A stretch of 64,000 nt of DNA from Streptomyces cavernicola (GTDB taxonomy: Bacteria > Actinomycetota > Actinomycetes > Streptomycetales > Streptomycetaceae), in NCBI RefSeq assembly GCF_029968035.1, contig NZ_JASCIQ010000021.1, positions 62,001 to 126,000 on the forward strand, read 5' to 3'. Both the position numbers and the translations under genes were made by a program. The notes under the pieces are model-generated. The model was not told the origin of the DNA, did no database searches, and saw only the letters and a list, made by a program, of their open reading frames with translations. This document shows positions 1-8,108 of this stretch, one piece after another (positions within the stretch are counted from its first letter, which is position 1; each line of letters starts with the position of its first letter).

Positions 1-319
1 CCCCGGATCCCGGCCGTCATCCGGCTGCAGCGCCGTTGTGGTTGCTCGCGCAGTTCCCCGCGCCCCTAAAGGGGCACGTCTCGCCGCCCAAAATTAGCCC
101 CTCCGGCGTTTGAGGAGCGGGGGTCTGGGGGCTGGCCCCCAGGGGCCGACGGCAGCCACGCGGCGGCAGCCGCATATCGGACACAGCCGGGAAGGGGCGG
201 GGTGGGGATCCAAAACGGGGTCCGGGGCGGAGCCCCGAAGCGGAGGCCGGGGGCGGCAGCCCCGGGGCGGTCCGCAGGGCCGTCGACCGTGCAGGTCCGC
301 AGGGACATAACCTGCCCCC
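1..319. repeat. Intergenic stretch with dispersed GC-rich repeats
   Basis: No gene is seen here. Bases 38-67 are close to a unit that recurs at 63018-63048, 63099-63130 and 63179-63210 (core CGCGCAGTTCCCCGCGCCCC) and, inverted, at 55129-55162. Bases 101-140 (CTCCGGCGTTTGAGGAGCGG and a following G/C run) recur at 63321-63361 and, inverted, at 55092-55117. The stretch also holds small C-rich/G-rich hairpins such as GCCCCTAAAGGGGC near 62-75. Such elements are scattered between genes in Streptomyces; possible roles include transcription termination or RNA folding, which cannot be decided here. Confidence 0.6.
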
Positions 320-1054
320 ATGACCGATCAGTTGAAGCCCATGCCCGAGAACTGGCAGCGCGCCCTCGCCGTAGTCGCCCACCCGGACGACCTCGAGTAC
401 GGCTGCGCCGCAGCCATCGCGCACTGGACGGACGGCGGGCGAGACGTCACCTACGTCCTCGCCACCCGCGGCGAAGCCGGCATCGACACCTGTCCGCCCA
501 CCGAGTGCGCCCCGCTGCGCGAACGCGAGCAGCGGGCCTCCGCCGCCGTCGTGGGCGTGTCGGAGGTCGAGTTCCTCAACCACCGCGACGGCGTCATCGA
601 GTACGGCATCGACCTGCGTCGCGACATCGCCGCCGCCGTACGCCGCCACCGGCCCGAGCTCGTCATCACCCTCAACCACCGCGAGACCTGGGCGGGCGGC
701 GCGTACTGGAACACCCCCGACCACGTCGCCGTCGGCCGCGCCACTCTCGACGCCGTGGGCGACGCGGGCAACCGCTGGATCTTCTCCGAGCTGATCGAGC
801 AGGGCCTGGAGCCGTGGAACGGGGTGCGCTGGGTGGCGGTCGCCGGCTCGGACACCCCGACGCACGCCCAGGACGCGGGGCCCGGCTATGAGCGAGGGGT
901 GCGTTCGCTGCTCGAACACCGTGCGTACATCGAGGCGTTGACGGACGAGGACCCGGAGGCGTACGCGCGCTCGATCCTCGACATGGGCACCTCGCAGGTC
1001 GCCGACCGCTTCGGCGGCCGCCCCGCGGTCGGGTTCGAGGTCTTCAGCCGTTGA
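320..1054 (+). CDS. PIG-L family deacetylase
   Basis: A 244-aa soluble protein of the PIG-L (LmbE-like) zinc-dependent N-acetylglucosaminide deacetylase superfamily. The family metal-binding motif AHPDD lies at residues 20-24, and PDHVAVG near residue 135 matches the second metal-binding segment (HPDHxxxG in relatives). The length is normal for the family. There is no signal peptide. The substrate is unknown; actinobacterial relatives act in mycothiol metabolism (MshB, Mca) or on sugar-amide groups of metabolites, but this protein lacks close likeness to either that I can recognise. It stands alone, 63 bp before the enoyl-CoA hydratase gene in the same direction. Confidence 0.85.
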   Translation: MTDQLKPMPENWQRALAVVAHPDDLEYGCAAAIAHWTDGGRDVTYVLATRGEAGIDTCPPTECAPLREREQRASAAVVGVSEVEFLNHRDGVIEYGIDLRRDIAAAVRRHRPELVITLNHRETWAGGAYWNTPDHVAVGRATLDAVGDAGNRWIFSELIEQGLEPWNGVRWVAVAGSDTPTHAQDAGPGYERGVRSLLEHRAYIEALTDEDPEAYARSILDMGTSQVADRFGGRPAVGFEVFSR

Positions 1055-1082
1055 GCCGCAACCATTAACCTGACGCCGCTTC

Positions 1083-1097
1083 TTGACGGACCGTCAA
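1083..1097. promoter_or_regulatory. Perfect palindrome upstream of enoyl-CoA hydratase gene
   Basis: TTGACGG-A-CCGTCAA is a perfect 7-1-7 inverted repeat ending 20 nt before the GTG start at 1118. Its size and symmetry fit a TetR-family operator. No TetR gene is adjacent, so the regulator is unknown. The purine-rich AAGGGGG at about 1104-1110 is the likely ribosome binding site. Confidence 0.45.
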
Positions 1098-1117
1098 AGA
1101 CGTAAGGGGGCGGCGGC

Positions 1118-1951
1118 GTGATCGACACCATCGGCACGGACATCCCGGAGGGTGAGGAGCGCCTGCGCCTCCACGTCGAGGACGGCATCGGCGTCCTCAC
1201 CCTCTGCCGGCCGCGGCAACTCAACGGCTGGAGCTGGGAGTCGACCCGGCAGCTCGGCCTCATGGCCGACCGCATCCGCTTCGACGACTCCATCAGGGCG
1301 GTGCTGCTGCGCGCCGAGGGGCGGGCGTTCTGCGCGGGCATCGACGTCACGGCGCCGGGCGGCGCGATCACCGGCCGCTCCCCGGCGGAGCGCACCCGCA
1401 ACTACTACGAGGGCATCCGCTGGGTGCACGAGCGCTTCGCCGACTTCGCGACGCTGCCGCAGCCCATCGTCGCCGCCGTGCAGGGCTACTGCTTGGGCTT
1501 CGGCTTCGAGCTGGCCCTGATGGCCGATGTCCGGGTCGCCGCCGACGACGCGGTGTTCGCCCTGCCCGAGGCCCAGCTGGGCGTGGCCGTGGACGCGGGC
1601 GGCGATCTGCGCATCGCCCGCGAGGCCGGCGCGGGCTGGGCGAAACTCCTCGCCCTGACCGGCCGCCGTATCGACGCGGCCACGGCGGAACGGCTCAACC
1701 TCGTCCAACTCAGCGTAGAGACAGGTGAGTTGGAGCGCACCGCCCGCGAACTCGCCGTCGAGATCGCCGCCAACGCCCCGCTCGCCGTGCAGGGAATCAA
1801 GCGCGACGTCGACGCCTTCGCGGACGCGGGTCTCACCGCCGCCCTCGACCGCACCGCGATGTCCGCCGCCGTCACCCTCACCTCCCAGGACGTCCGCGAG
1901 GGGTACGCGGCGAAAGCGGCCCGCAGAACCCCGAAGTTCGACGGCACGTGA
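1118..1951 (+). CDS. Enoyl-CoA hydratase/isomerase family protein
   Basis: A 277-aa crotonase-fold protein that starts with GTG after a strong G-rich ribosome binding site. The oxyanion-hole segment FCAGIDV (about residue 72) and the second conserved block GYCLGFGFELALMADVRVA (about 125-143), followed by PEAQLGV, are all present, as in hydratases that add water to 2-enoyl-CoA. The usual second catalytic glutamate region (PEAQLG) is kept; substrate chain length cannot be read from the sequence. Convergent with the SDR gene at 1965 (13-bp gap) and close to the acyl-CoA dehydrogenases at 4.7-7.0 kb, so a role in fatty-acid or side-chain beta-oxidation is likely. Confidence 0.85.
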   Translation: MIDTIGTDIPEGEERLRLHVEDGIGVLTLCRPRQLNGWSWESTRQLGLMADRIRFDDSIRAVLLRAEGRAFCAGIDVTAPGGAITGRSPAERTRNYYEGIRWVHERFADFATLPQPIVAAVQGYCLGFGFELALMADVRVAADDAVFALPEAQLGVAVDAGGDLRIAREAGAGWAKLLALTGRRIDAATAERLNLVQLSVETGELERTARELAVEIAANAPLAVQGIKRDVDAFADAGLTAALDRTAMSAAVTLTSQDVREGYAAKAARRTPKFDGT

Positions 1952-1964
1952 GCGAGCGCCACCT

Positions 1965-2867
1965 TCAGGGCGCGAACGGCCCCCGCCCCAACTGCTCCCG
2001 CACCGGCGTCACCGGCGCCCCCACCACGTCCCGCCGCTGCCAGTTCGCCCCGTCCACGACGAGCGTGTGCCCGTTGACGAACCGGGCGTACGGCGAGGCC
2101 AGGAACGTCGCCGCCCAGCCCAACTCCCTCGGCGCGCCCACCCGTAGAGCAGGCTGGCGCAGATCCCGGTCGCCGTGCGAGCTCTCCAGGCCCTCCTGGA
2201 TGTCGGCCGTCATGTCCGCGTGCGGCATCAGGCCTGGCACGAGCCCGTTCACCCGCAGCCCGTACGGGCCCCACTCCACGGCGAGCGTCTCCACCAGGTT
2301 CTTCACGCCCGCCTTGGCCGCCGCACTGTGCGCGAAGCCGGGCCCGCCCGTCCACGCGTACGAGGCGCCCACGGCGATGATCGAGGCCGGGGTGCCCGCG
2401 GCGAGGTGGCGGCGGCCGAACTCGCGGGTCATGTAGAACGTGCCGTTGAGCGTGATGTCGACGACCGAGCGCCAGGCGTTCGGCGACATGTCCTCGGCCG
2501 GTACGGGGAAGTTCGCGGCGGCGTTGTTGACCAGGACGTCCGGGAGGCTGCCGGTCGCCGCGACCTCGTCGACGACGGCCGCGATCCGGTCCGGGTCCCG
2601 GATGTCGCACTGATGCATCGTCACCTCGCCGCTGAACGCGCCGAGTTCGTGTTCGGCGGCGCGCAGGTGCGCGGGGTCTCGGCTCGCGATCGCCAGGTCC
2701 GCGCCGAGCCGCGCGAACTCCGCGGCCACCGCTTTGCCGAGCCCGGTCCCGCCGCCCGTCACGAGCACCCGGCTCCCCTCGTACGTACCGGGAGGCAGGG
2801 CACTCGCGCCGAGCGGGGGAGGGGCGGGCAGTCCGGGGAGTCTTGGCGGGTGCGTCGAGTCCGTCAT
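1965..2867 (-). CDS. SDR family oxidoreductase
   Basis: A 300-aa short-chain dehydrogenase/reductase. The cofactor loop TGGGTGLG lies near residues 34-41 and NNAAANF near 108. The catalytic region is unusual: the Ser position falls in VGASYAWTGG and the canonical YxxxK is replaced by HSAAAKAG, so the usual tyrosine is a histidine although the lysine is kept. The same replacement is seen in some 2,4-dienoyl-CoA reductase-like SDRs (DECR family), which fits the acyl-CoA context. The start at 2867 was chosen because the frame upstream runs through the XRE regulator. Divergent from the XRE-cupin gene, 130 bp apart. Confidence 0.8.
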   Translation of the reverse strand: MTDSTHPPRLPGLPAPPPLGASALPPGTYEGSRVLVTGGGTGLGKAVAAEFARLGADLAIASRDPAHLRAAEHELGAFSGEVTMHQCDIRDPDRIAAVVDEVAATGSLPDVLVNNAAANFPVPAEDMSPNAWRSVVDITLNGTFYMTREFGRRHLAAGTPASIIAVGASYAWTGGPGFAHSAAAKAGVKNLVETLAVEWGPYGLRVNGLVPGLMPHADMTADIQEGLESSHGDRDLRQPALRVGAPRELGWAATFLASPYARFVNGHTLVVDGANWQRRDVVGAPVTPVREQLGRGPFAP

Positions 2868-2962
2868 GGGGCATCGATAGCGGGGCGCGCCGCAAAGGTC
2901 CATGGGCGTACGCGAACGGCGCTGTCTCGACGAGGACGGCCCCGCCCCACCGCATGGCCGTC

Positions 2963-2997
2963 TTGACAAGCCCACTTGCCGAAACTGCAATGACCGC
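2963..2997 (+). promoter_or_regulatory. Candidate leaderless promoter of the XRE-cupin gene
   Basis: TTGACA (2963-2968) and TGCAAT (2986-2991) are 17 bp apart, and the ATG at 2998 follows 6 nt after the -10. No Shine-Dalgarno sequence precedes the ATG, which fits a leaderless transcript. A short repeat TTGC-N7-GCAA (2976-2990) overlaps the spacer and -10 and could be an autoregulatory operator. The promoter is read from pattern only. Confidence 0.45.
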
Positions 2998-3633
2998 ATG
3001 ACCTCAGAGCCGCAGCGCACCCCGCACGCCCATCCGCACGACGAGCCGCCCGCCCCCGAGGGGACGGAGGACGTCCTCGCCGAGGTCGGCCCCCGGCTCC
3101 GTCGGATCCGCAAGGAGCGGGGGGCCACCCTCGCGGGGCTCTCCGAGGCCACCGGGATCTCCGTCAGCACGCTGTCCCGCCTGGAGTCCGGCCACCGCAA
3201 GCCCAGCCTGGAACTGCTGCTGCCCATCGCCCGCGCCCACCAGGTCCCGCTGGACGAGCTCGTCGGCGCCCCGCCCGTGGGCGACCCGCGCGTCCGGGCC
3301 AAGCCGATCGTGCGCGGCGGCCGCACGATGGTGCCGCTGACCCGCCAGCCCGGCGGCCTGCAGGCGTACAAGGTGGTGATCCCGCAGCTCACCGAGGTGC
3401 CGGAGCAGCGCACGCACGAGGGGTACGAGTGGCTGTACGTCCTCTCCGGCAGGCTCCGGCTGCTGCTCGCCGACCATGACGTGGTGCTCGGCACCGGAGA
3501 GGCCGCCGAGTTCGACTGCCGCCTTCCGCACTGGTTCGGTCCGGCGGGCGACGGCGGCGTGGAGTTCCTCAGCCTCTTCGGGCCGCAGGGCGAGCGGATG
3601 CACGTACGGGCGAAGCCGACGGCGAAAAAGTAG
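2998..3633 (+). CDS. XRE family regulator with cupin domain
   Basis: A 211-aa cytoplasmic DNA-binding protein with two domains: an XRE-type helix-turn-helix (about residues 28-85, with TLAGLSEATGISVSTLSRLE as the HTH core) and a C-terminal cupin (about 110-200; EGYEWLYVLSGRLRLLL and LPHWFGPAG strands). Proteins of this type sense a small ligand through the cupin barrel. The start at 2998 was preferred over 2902 because upstream residues look non-coding and no ribosome binding site is present at either. It is divergent from the SDR gene and probably controls it and/or itself. Confidence 0.85.
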   Translation: MTSEPQRTPHAHPHDEPPAPEGTEDVLAEVGPRLRRIRKERGATLAGLSEATGISVSTLSRLESGHRKPSLELLLPIARAHQVPLDELVGAPPVGDPRVRAKPIVRGGRTMVPLTRQPGGLQAYKVVIPQLTEVPEQRTHEGYEWLYVLSGRLRLLLADHDVVLGTGEAAEFDCRLPHWFGPAGDGGVEFLSLFGPQGERMHVRAKPTAKK

Positions 3634-3670
3634 CCGCGGATGCGCTCGGCACGGGTTCCCAGGAGGCAAG

Positions 3671-3691
3671 CGACCGCTTAGTATGCGGTCG
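3671..3691. promoter_or_regulatory. TetR-type operator before the oxidoreductase/acyl-CoA dehydrogenase operon
   Basis: CGACCGC-N7-GCGGTCG is a perfect 7-7-7 inverted repeat, 35 bp before the ATG at 3727. It contains ACCGCTTAGT, which is also found (inverted) in the palindrome at 25973-25998 ahead of the other acyl-CoA dehydrogenase operon. A shared TetR-family repressor is inferred. Confidence 0.5.
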
Positions 3692-3726
3692 AGTCCGGTT
3701 CTACGACCCCTCCGTGGAGGCCCCGC

Positions 3727-4704
3727 ATGCAGGCATGGCGAGTGCACGAGAACGGCGAGCCCGGCGAGGTGATGCGCCTGGAAGAGACGGACGCGCCCAC
3801 GCCCGGTGCGGGGCAGGTGCTGCTCAAGGTGCGGGCGGCCAACATCAACTTCCCGGACGCACTGCTCTGCCGCGGCCAGTACCAGGTCCGGCCGCCGCTG
3901 CCGTTCACGCCCGGCGTGGAGATCTGCGGCGAGACCGAGGACGGCCGCCGTGTGCTCGCCAACCCGGCCCTGCCGTACGGCGGCTTCGCCGAGTATGCGG
4001 TGGCCGACGCGGCCGCCCTGCTGCCCGCGCCCGACGCGCTCGACGACGCCGAGGCCGCGGCGCTGCACATCGGCTACCAGACCGGCTGGTTCGGCCTGCA
4101 CCGGCGGGCCGCGCTGCAGCCCGGCGAGACGCTGCTCGTGCACGCGGCCGCCGGTGGCGTCGGCTCGGCCGCCGTGCAGCTCGGCAAGGCCGCGGGCGCG
4201 CAGGTCATCGGCGTCGTGGGCGGGCCCGAAAAGGCGCGCGTGGCCGAGGAGTTGGGCTGCGACGTGGTCATCGACCGACGCTCCGACGACCTGATCTCCG
4301 TCGTGAAGGAGGCCACCGGGGGCCGTGGCGCGGACGTCGTCTACGACCCGGTGGGCGGCGACGCGTACGCCAAGTCCACCAAGTGCGTGGCCTTCGAGGG
4401 GCGCATCCTCGTCGTCGGCTTCGCGAGCGGCGCGATTCCGACGCCCGCGCTCAACCACGCCCTCGTCAAGAACTACTCGGTCGTCGGCCTGCACTGGGGC
4501 CTCTACAACACCAAGGACCCCGAGGCGGTCCGCCGCTGCCACGACACGCTCACCGAACTCGCCGCCAAGGGCGCGATCAAGCCGCTGGTCAGCGAGCGGG
4601 TCGCGCTGAAGGACGGGGCCGCCGCCGTGCAGCGCGTCGCCGACGGCGTCACCACCGGCCGCGTGGCGATCGTCCCGGCCGGACCGGAAGGAGCCGCGGC
4701 ATGA
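3727..4704 (+). CDS. NADPH:quinone oxidoreductase family protein (MDR)
   Basis: A 325-aa zinc-independent medium-chain dehydrogenase/reductase. The N-terminal GroES-like half includes VRAANINFPDALLCRG, and the Rossmann half carries AAAGGVGSAAVQL (about residues 140-152). Members reduce quinones or enoyl groups with NADPH; the 2-enoyl-reducing members would fit this acyl-CoA setting. First gene of a tight operon: its stop overlaps the ATG of the next gene (ATGA at 4701), a sign of translational coupling with the two acyl-CoA dehydrogenases. Confidence 0.85.
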   Translation: MQAWRVHENGEPGEVMRLEETDAPTPGAGQVLLKVRAANINFPDALLCRGQYQVRPPLPFTPGVEICGETEDGRRVLANPALPYGGFAEYAVADAAALLPAPDALDDAEAAALHIGYQTGWFGLHRRAALQPGETLLVHAAAGGVGSAAVQLGKAAGAQVIGVVGGPEKARVAEELGCDVVIDRRSDDLISVVKEATGGRGADVVYDPVGGDAYAKSTKCVAFEGRILVVGFASGAIPTPALNHALVKNYSVVGLHWGLYNTKDPEAVRRCHDTLTELAAKGAIKPLVSERVALKDGAAAVQRVADGVTTGRVAIVPAGPEGAAA

Positions 4705-5885
4705 CCCTCGACGACACTCAACTCCAGGACCGAGTACGGGAGTTCCTCGCCGCCCATCCGCCCGCGAGCACCCCGCGCGAGGCGTTCCTCGAAGCCCGCT
4801 TCGACGCCGGGCTCGCCTGGGTGCACTTCCCCGAAGGGCTCGGCGGGCTCGACCTGCCGCGCGCCCAACAGGCAGTGGTGGACGCCGAGTTGGAGGACGC
4901 GGGCGCGCCCGACAACGACCCGCGCCGGATCGGCATCGGCCTCGGCATGGCCGCGCCCACCGTCCTCGCGTACGGCTCCGAGGAGCAGAAGCGGCGCTGG
5001 CTCAGGCCGCTGTGGCTGGGCGAGGAGGTGTGGTGCCAGCTGTTCTCGGAGCCGGGCGCGGGCTCCGACCTCGCGGCGCTCGGCACCCGTGCCGTACGGG
5101 ACGGCGACGCTTGGGTGGTCAACGGGCAGAAGGTGTGGACGTCCAACGCGCACAACGCCCGGTGGGCCATCCTCATCGCCCGCACCGACCCCGACCAGCC
5201 GAAGCACCGCGGCATCACCTACTTCGTGTGCGACATGACGGACCCCGGCGTCGAGGTGCGGCCGCTGCGGCAGATCACCGGCGAGGCCGAGTTCAACGAG
5301 GTGTTCCTCTCCGATGTGCGCATCCCCGACGCGCACCGGCTCGGCGAGGTCGGCGACGGCTGGCGGGTCGCGCAGACCACGCTGATGAACGAGCGCGTCG
5401 CCATCGGCGGCATGCGGCTGCCCCGTGAGGGCGGCATGATCGGCCCGGTCGTGGAGACCTGGCGCGAGCGCCCCGAGCTGCGCACCCACGACCTGCACCA
5501 GGAGCTGCTGAAGCTGTGGGTCGAGGCCGAGGTCGCCCGGCTCACCGGCGAACGCCTTCGCCAGCAGCTCGTCGCGGGCCAGCCAGGACCCGAGGGCTCC
5601 GGCATGAAGCTCGGCTTCGCCCGGCTCAACCAGCGCATCAGCGGCCTGGAGCTCGAACTCCTCGGCGAGGAGGGCCTGTCGTACGAGGACTGGACGATGC
5701 GCCGGCCCGACATCGTCGACTTCACCGGGCGCGACGCGGGCTACCGCTATCTGCGCGCCAAGGGCAACAGCATCGAGGGCGGGACCAGCGAGGTCCTCCT
5801 CAACATCGTCGCCGAACGCGTCCTGGGACTGCCGTCCGAGCCGCGCACCGACAAGGACGTCGCATGGAAGGACCTGGCCAGGTGA
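4701..5885 (+). CDS. Acyl-CoA dehydrogenase, first of a coupled pair
   Basis: A 394-aa flavoprotein of the acyl-CoA dehydrogenase fold. FSEPGAGSDLAALG (about residues 115-128) and WVVNGQKVWTSNAH match the family's middle domain, and NSIEGGTSEVLLNIVAERVLG the C-terminal FAD-contacting signature. The start overlaps the stop of the oxidoreductase gene. The stop overlaps the GTG start of a second acyl-CoA dehydrogenase. In actinobacteria such adjacent pairs often form alpha2beta2 enzymes (for example ChsE4-ChsE5 and ChsE1-ChsE2 of steroid side-chain oxidation in Mycobacterium); the same is inferred here. The substrate is not readable from the sequence. Confidence 0.9.
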   Translation: MTLDDTQLQDRVREFLAAHPPASTPREAFLEARFDAGLAWVHFPEGLGGLDLPRAQQAVVDAELEDAGAPDNDPRRIGIGLGMAAPTVLAYGSEEQKRRWLRPLWLGEEVWCQLFSEPGAGSDLAALGTRAVRDGDAWVVNGQKVWTSNAHNARWAILIARTDPDQPKHRGITYFVCDMTDPGVEVRPLRQITGEAEFNEVFLSDVRIPDAHRLGEVGDGWRVAQTTLMNERVAIGGMRLPREGGMIGPVVETWRERPELRTHDLHQELLKLWVEAEVARLTGERLRQQLVAGQPGPEGSGMKLGFARLNQRISGLELELLGEEGLSYEDWTMRRPDIVDFTGRDAGYRYLRAKGNSIEGGTSEVLLNIVAERVLGLPSEPRTDKDVAWKDLAR

Positions 5886-6994
5886 GCACCTCCGCAGACC
5901 TCCTCTACTCGGAGACCGAGGACGAACTCCGGTCCGTGGTACGGGACTTGCTGACCGACCGCTGCACCGCGGGCGGCGTCCTCGCCCGGATCGAGACCGA
6001 CGAGCCGCACGACCGCGAGCTGTGGAAGGCCCTCGCGACGGAGATGGGCCTCGCCGGACTCCTCGTACCGGAGAAGCTCGGCGGCCAGGGAGCCACGCAC
6101 CGCGAGGCGGCGGTGGTTCTGGAGGAGCTGGGCCGCGCCGTGGCGCCCGTGCCGTATCTGAGCAGTGCGGTGATCGCCACCGAGCTGCTGCTCGGCTGCC
6201 CGCAGGAGCGGCCCCAAGTCGCCGCGCAGCTCGGGGAGTTGGCGTCCGGGCGGCTTGTCGGCGCGCTCGTCGTGCCGTTCGCGACGGCGCCGCACGGCCC
6301 GTACCCGCGGGTGCGCCGCAGCGCCGACGGGCTGCTGCACGGCACGGTGACGGCCGTCGCGGACGCGGCCGGCGCGGACCTCCTGTACGTGGCCACCGAC
6401 GACGCCCTGTACGCGCTCGCCGCCGACCAGGACGGCGTCACCGTCACCCCGCGCACCTCCTTCGACCTGACCCGGCCCCTCACCGACGTCACCCTCGACG
6501 GCGCGCGCGGCGGCGAGCCGGTCAGCGAGGACCCGGACACGGCGGTCCGGCGGGGCCTGCGGGCCGGGGCCGGACTGCTCGCCTCCGAGCAACTCGGCCT
6601 CGCCGACTGGTGTTTGGCGGAGACCGTCGCCTACACCCGCGACCGGCACCAGTTCAACCGGCCCGTCGGCTCGTTCCAGGCACTGAAGCACCGGCTCGCC
6701 GACCTCTGGCTGGAGACCGTCAACGCCCGCGCGGCCGCCCGGAACGCGGCCGACGCCCTGGCCACGGACAGCGCGGAGGCCCCGCTCGCCGCGGCCCTCG
6801 CGCAGGCCTACTGCTCCCCGGTGGCCGTCCACGCCGCCGAGGAGGCGCTGCAGCTGCACGGCGGCATCGGCATGACCTGGGAGCATCCGGTGCACCTGTA
6901 CCTCAAGCGCGCCAAGGCCGACGCGACGGGCCTCGGCTCGGCGGGCCGGCACCGGGAGGCGATCGCCGAGCTGGTGGATCTGCAGGCGCCGTAA
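5882..6994 (+). CDS. Acyl-CoA dehydrogenase, second of a coupled pair
   Basis: A 370-aa acyl-CoA dehydrogenase homologue with a GTG start overlapping the preceding TGA. The C-terminal domain motif LQLHGGIGMTWEHPVHLYLK is clear, as is the QFNRPVGSFQALKHRLADLW helix. The middle domain is weakly conserved, and the FSEPGAGSD-type segment of its partner is absent. This asymmetry is typical of heteromeric actinobacterial acyl-CoA dehydrogenases in which one subunit keeps most FAD and substrate contacts. It ends the operon; 98 bp separate it from the next gene. Confidence 0.88.
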   Translation: MSTSADLLYSETEDELRSVVRDLLTDRCTAGGVLARIETDEPHDRELWKALATEMGLAGLLVPEKLGGQGATHREAAVVLEELGRAVAPVPYLSSAVIATELLLGCPQERPQVAAQLGELASGRLVGALVVPFATAPHGPYPRVRRSADGLLHGTVTAVADAAGADLLYVATDDALYALAADQDGVTVTPRTSFDLTRPLTDVTLDGARGGEPVSEDPDTAVRRGLRAGAGLLASEQLGLADWCLAETVAYTRDRHQFNRPVGSFQALKHRLADLWLETVNARAAARNAADALATDSAEAPLAAALAQAYCSPVAVHAAEEALQLHGGIGMTWEHPVHLYLKRAKADATGLGSAGRHREAIAELVDLQAP

Positions 6995-7092
6995 GTCGCC
7001 GGTGGCCCCGCGCGGCCGGGCGGCGTCGGCCCTGTGTCAGGGTTGGCGGGCGTCGCCCGGCCGGAGGGCGGCCGGAGACAACGGGGGCTTTG

Positions 7093-7623
7093 ATGCGGCT
7101 GCGCCGTGCACCAGTGTTTCTCGCAGTGTGGTTCCTCGCGGGCGCGGTGTGGCTTCCCGTCGCCGAGTGGCCCTCGCAGGAGCCCACGGCGAACGGTCAC
7201 GACTACGACGCGGACAGGCCGTTGGAGCTGGCGGACGGCCGCCGCGTGTTCGTCGAGTTCACGGAGCAGGGCCTGGTCGAGCGGCACCAGAGCGCGAAGG
7301 GCGAGCCCTGGTCGAAGCCCCGTGTGCTCCATGCCGAGCCCGGGGACACCGAATGCCCGGTCGAACTCAGCGCGTACGGCGACACGGTGGCCGTCATGGC
7401 GCACTGGGACGTGGGCTGCAACGACCCCGCGGCCGACACGGCGATCGCCGCCGTGGGCGACGACGGCCTCACCGACTGGGACGTCGAGCCCATCGACCAC
7501 ATCGACCGCTGGGAGTGGACCCGCTTCTCCTGGAGCGGCTACCGGGTCGTCTTCCGCAAGAGCGGCGGCGACGGCATCGAGGAACTCAGCTGGCGCGAGA
7601 GCATCGGCTTCACCGGCCCCTGA
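7093..7623 (+). CDS. Hypothetical protein with N-terminal membrane anchor
   Basis: A 176-aa protein of unknown function. Residues 8-24 (FLAVWFLAGAVWLPV region) form a signal peptide or single membrane anchor; the rest is acidic, with two cysteines (in TECPVEL and VGCNDP) and WDVEPIDHIDRWEWTRFSWSG. The predicted mature part is probably extracellular. The start at 7093 is preceded by a G-rich ribosome binding site (ACAACGGGGG). I do not recognise the family. Confidence 0.65.
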   Translation: MRLRRAPVFLAVWFLAGAVWLPVAEWPSQEPTANGHDYDADRPLELADGRRVFVEFTEQGLVERHQSAKGEPWSKPRVLHAEPGDTECPVELSAYGDTVAVMAHWDVGCNDPAADTAIAAVGDDGLTDWDVEPIDHIDRWEWTRFSWSGYRVVFRKSGGDGIEELSWRESIGFTGP

Positions 7624-7651
7624 CCCGGGCCGGCCGCACGCAAGCGCGAAC

Positions 7652-7945
7652 TCAGCCGCCCGCGTACCTCGAAGTCGCCAACGCATAGGCCCGCGCCAGC
7701 CGTTCAAGTTCCGCGGGCGCGCCCGGCTCCGCCACGTCCAGGGCTCGGGTCGCCCGTGTGATCGCGTCGAGCAGGTGCTCCTGCGCCTCGGCCGCGGCAG
7801 GCGATGCGGGCGGCGCCGCGGGGGTCGCAGCGGCACGGGGCGCTTCCGGGGCGACCGCCGCGCGGGCCCAGTACTCCAGCGGGTTGCGGTCGCGCGTCAC
7901 GGGACTCGGCCGGGCCTCGCCCTCCTGCGGTGTGCGCTCGGTCAT
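7652..7945 (-). CDS. Small hypothetical protein
   Basis: A 97-aa protein with an alanine/proline-rich middle and a helical C-terminus (EHLLDAITRATRALDVAE then LERLARAYALATSRYAGG). A GGGGGG-type ribosome binding site precedes the ATG at 7945. No membrane segment or known motif. It is divergent from nikA with about 160 bp between the starts. Function unknown. Confidence 0.55.
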   Translation of the reverse strand: MTERTPQEGEARPSPVTRDRNPLEYWARAAVAPEAPRAAATPAAPPASPAAAEAQEHLLDAITRATRALDVAEPGAPAELERLARAYALATSRYAGG

Positions 7946-8056
7946 GACACCCCCCTTTCCTGTCCAGAGAAGATCAACTTACCGAGCGGGCCCCCGCGCG
8001 GGCGAGCGGTACGGAGCCGAGGCGGCCCCTGCCCATTACGCCCCGCTTACGTGCGG

Positions 8057-8079
8057 CATAATTGCGAGCTGTTCGCAAT
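8057..8079. promoter_or_regulatory. Nur-like box overlapping the nikA promoter
   Basis: ATTGCGA-N5-TCGCAAT (8061-8079) is a perfect inverted repeat. It closely matches the Nur box of Streptomyces coelicolor (TTGCAA-N5-TTGCAA), through which the Fur-family nickel sensor Nur represses the nickel uptake operon. A -10-like CATAAT (8057-8062) overlaps the left arm, so bound repressor would block the promoter. The downstream genes are an SBP-permease-permease-ATPase-ATPase importer, which supports the call. Confidence 0.7.
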
Positions 8080-8108
8080 AACGGCTGATCTTGAACAGGG
8101 GTGTGGGC

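Noticed and set aside
3714..5885. A 723-residue frame suggesting fusion of the oxidoreductase and acyl-CoA dehydrogenase
   Set aside because: The first half is an out-of-frame translation of the oxidoreductase; the real gene starts at 4701 with ATGA overlap.
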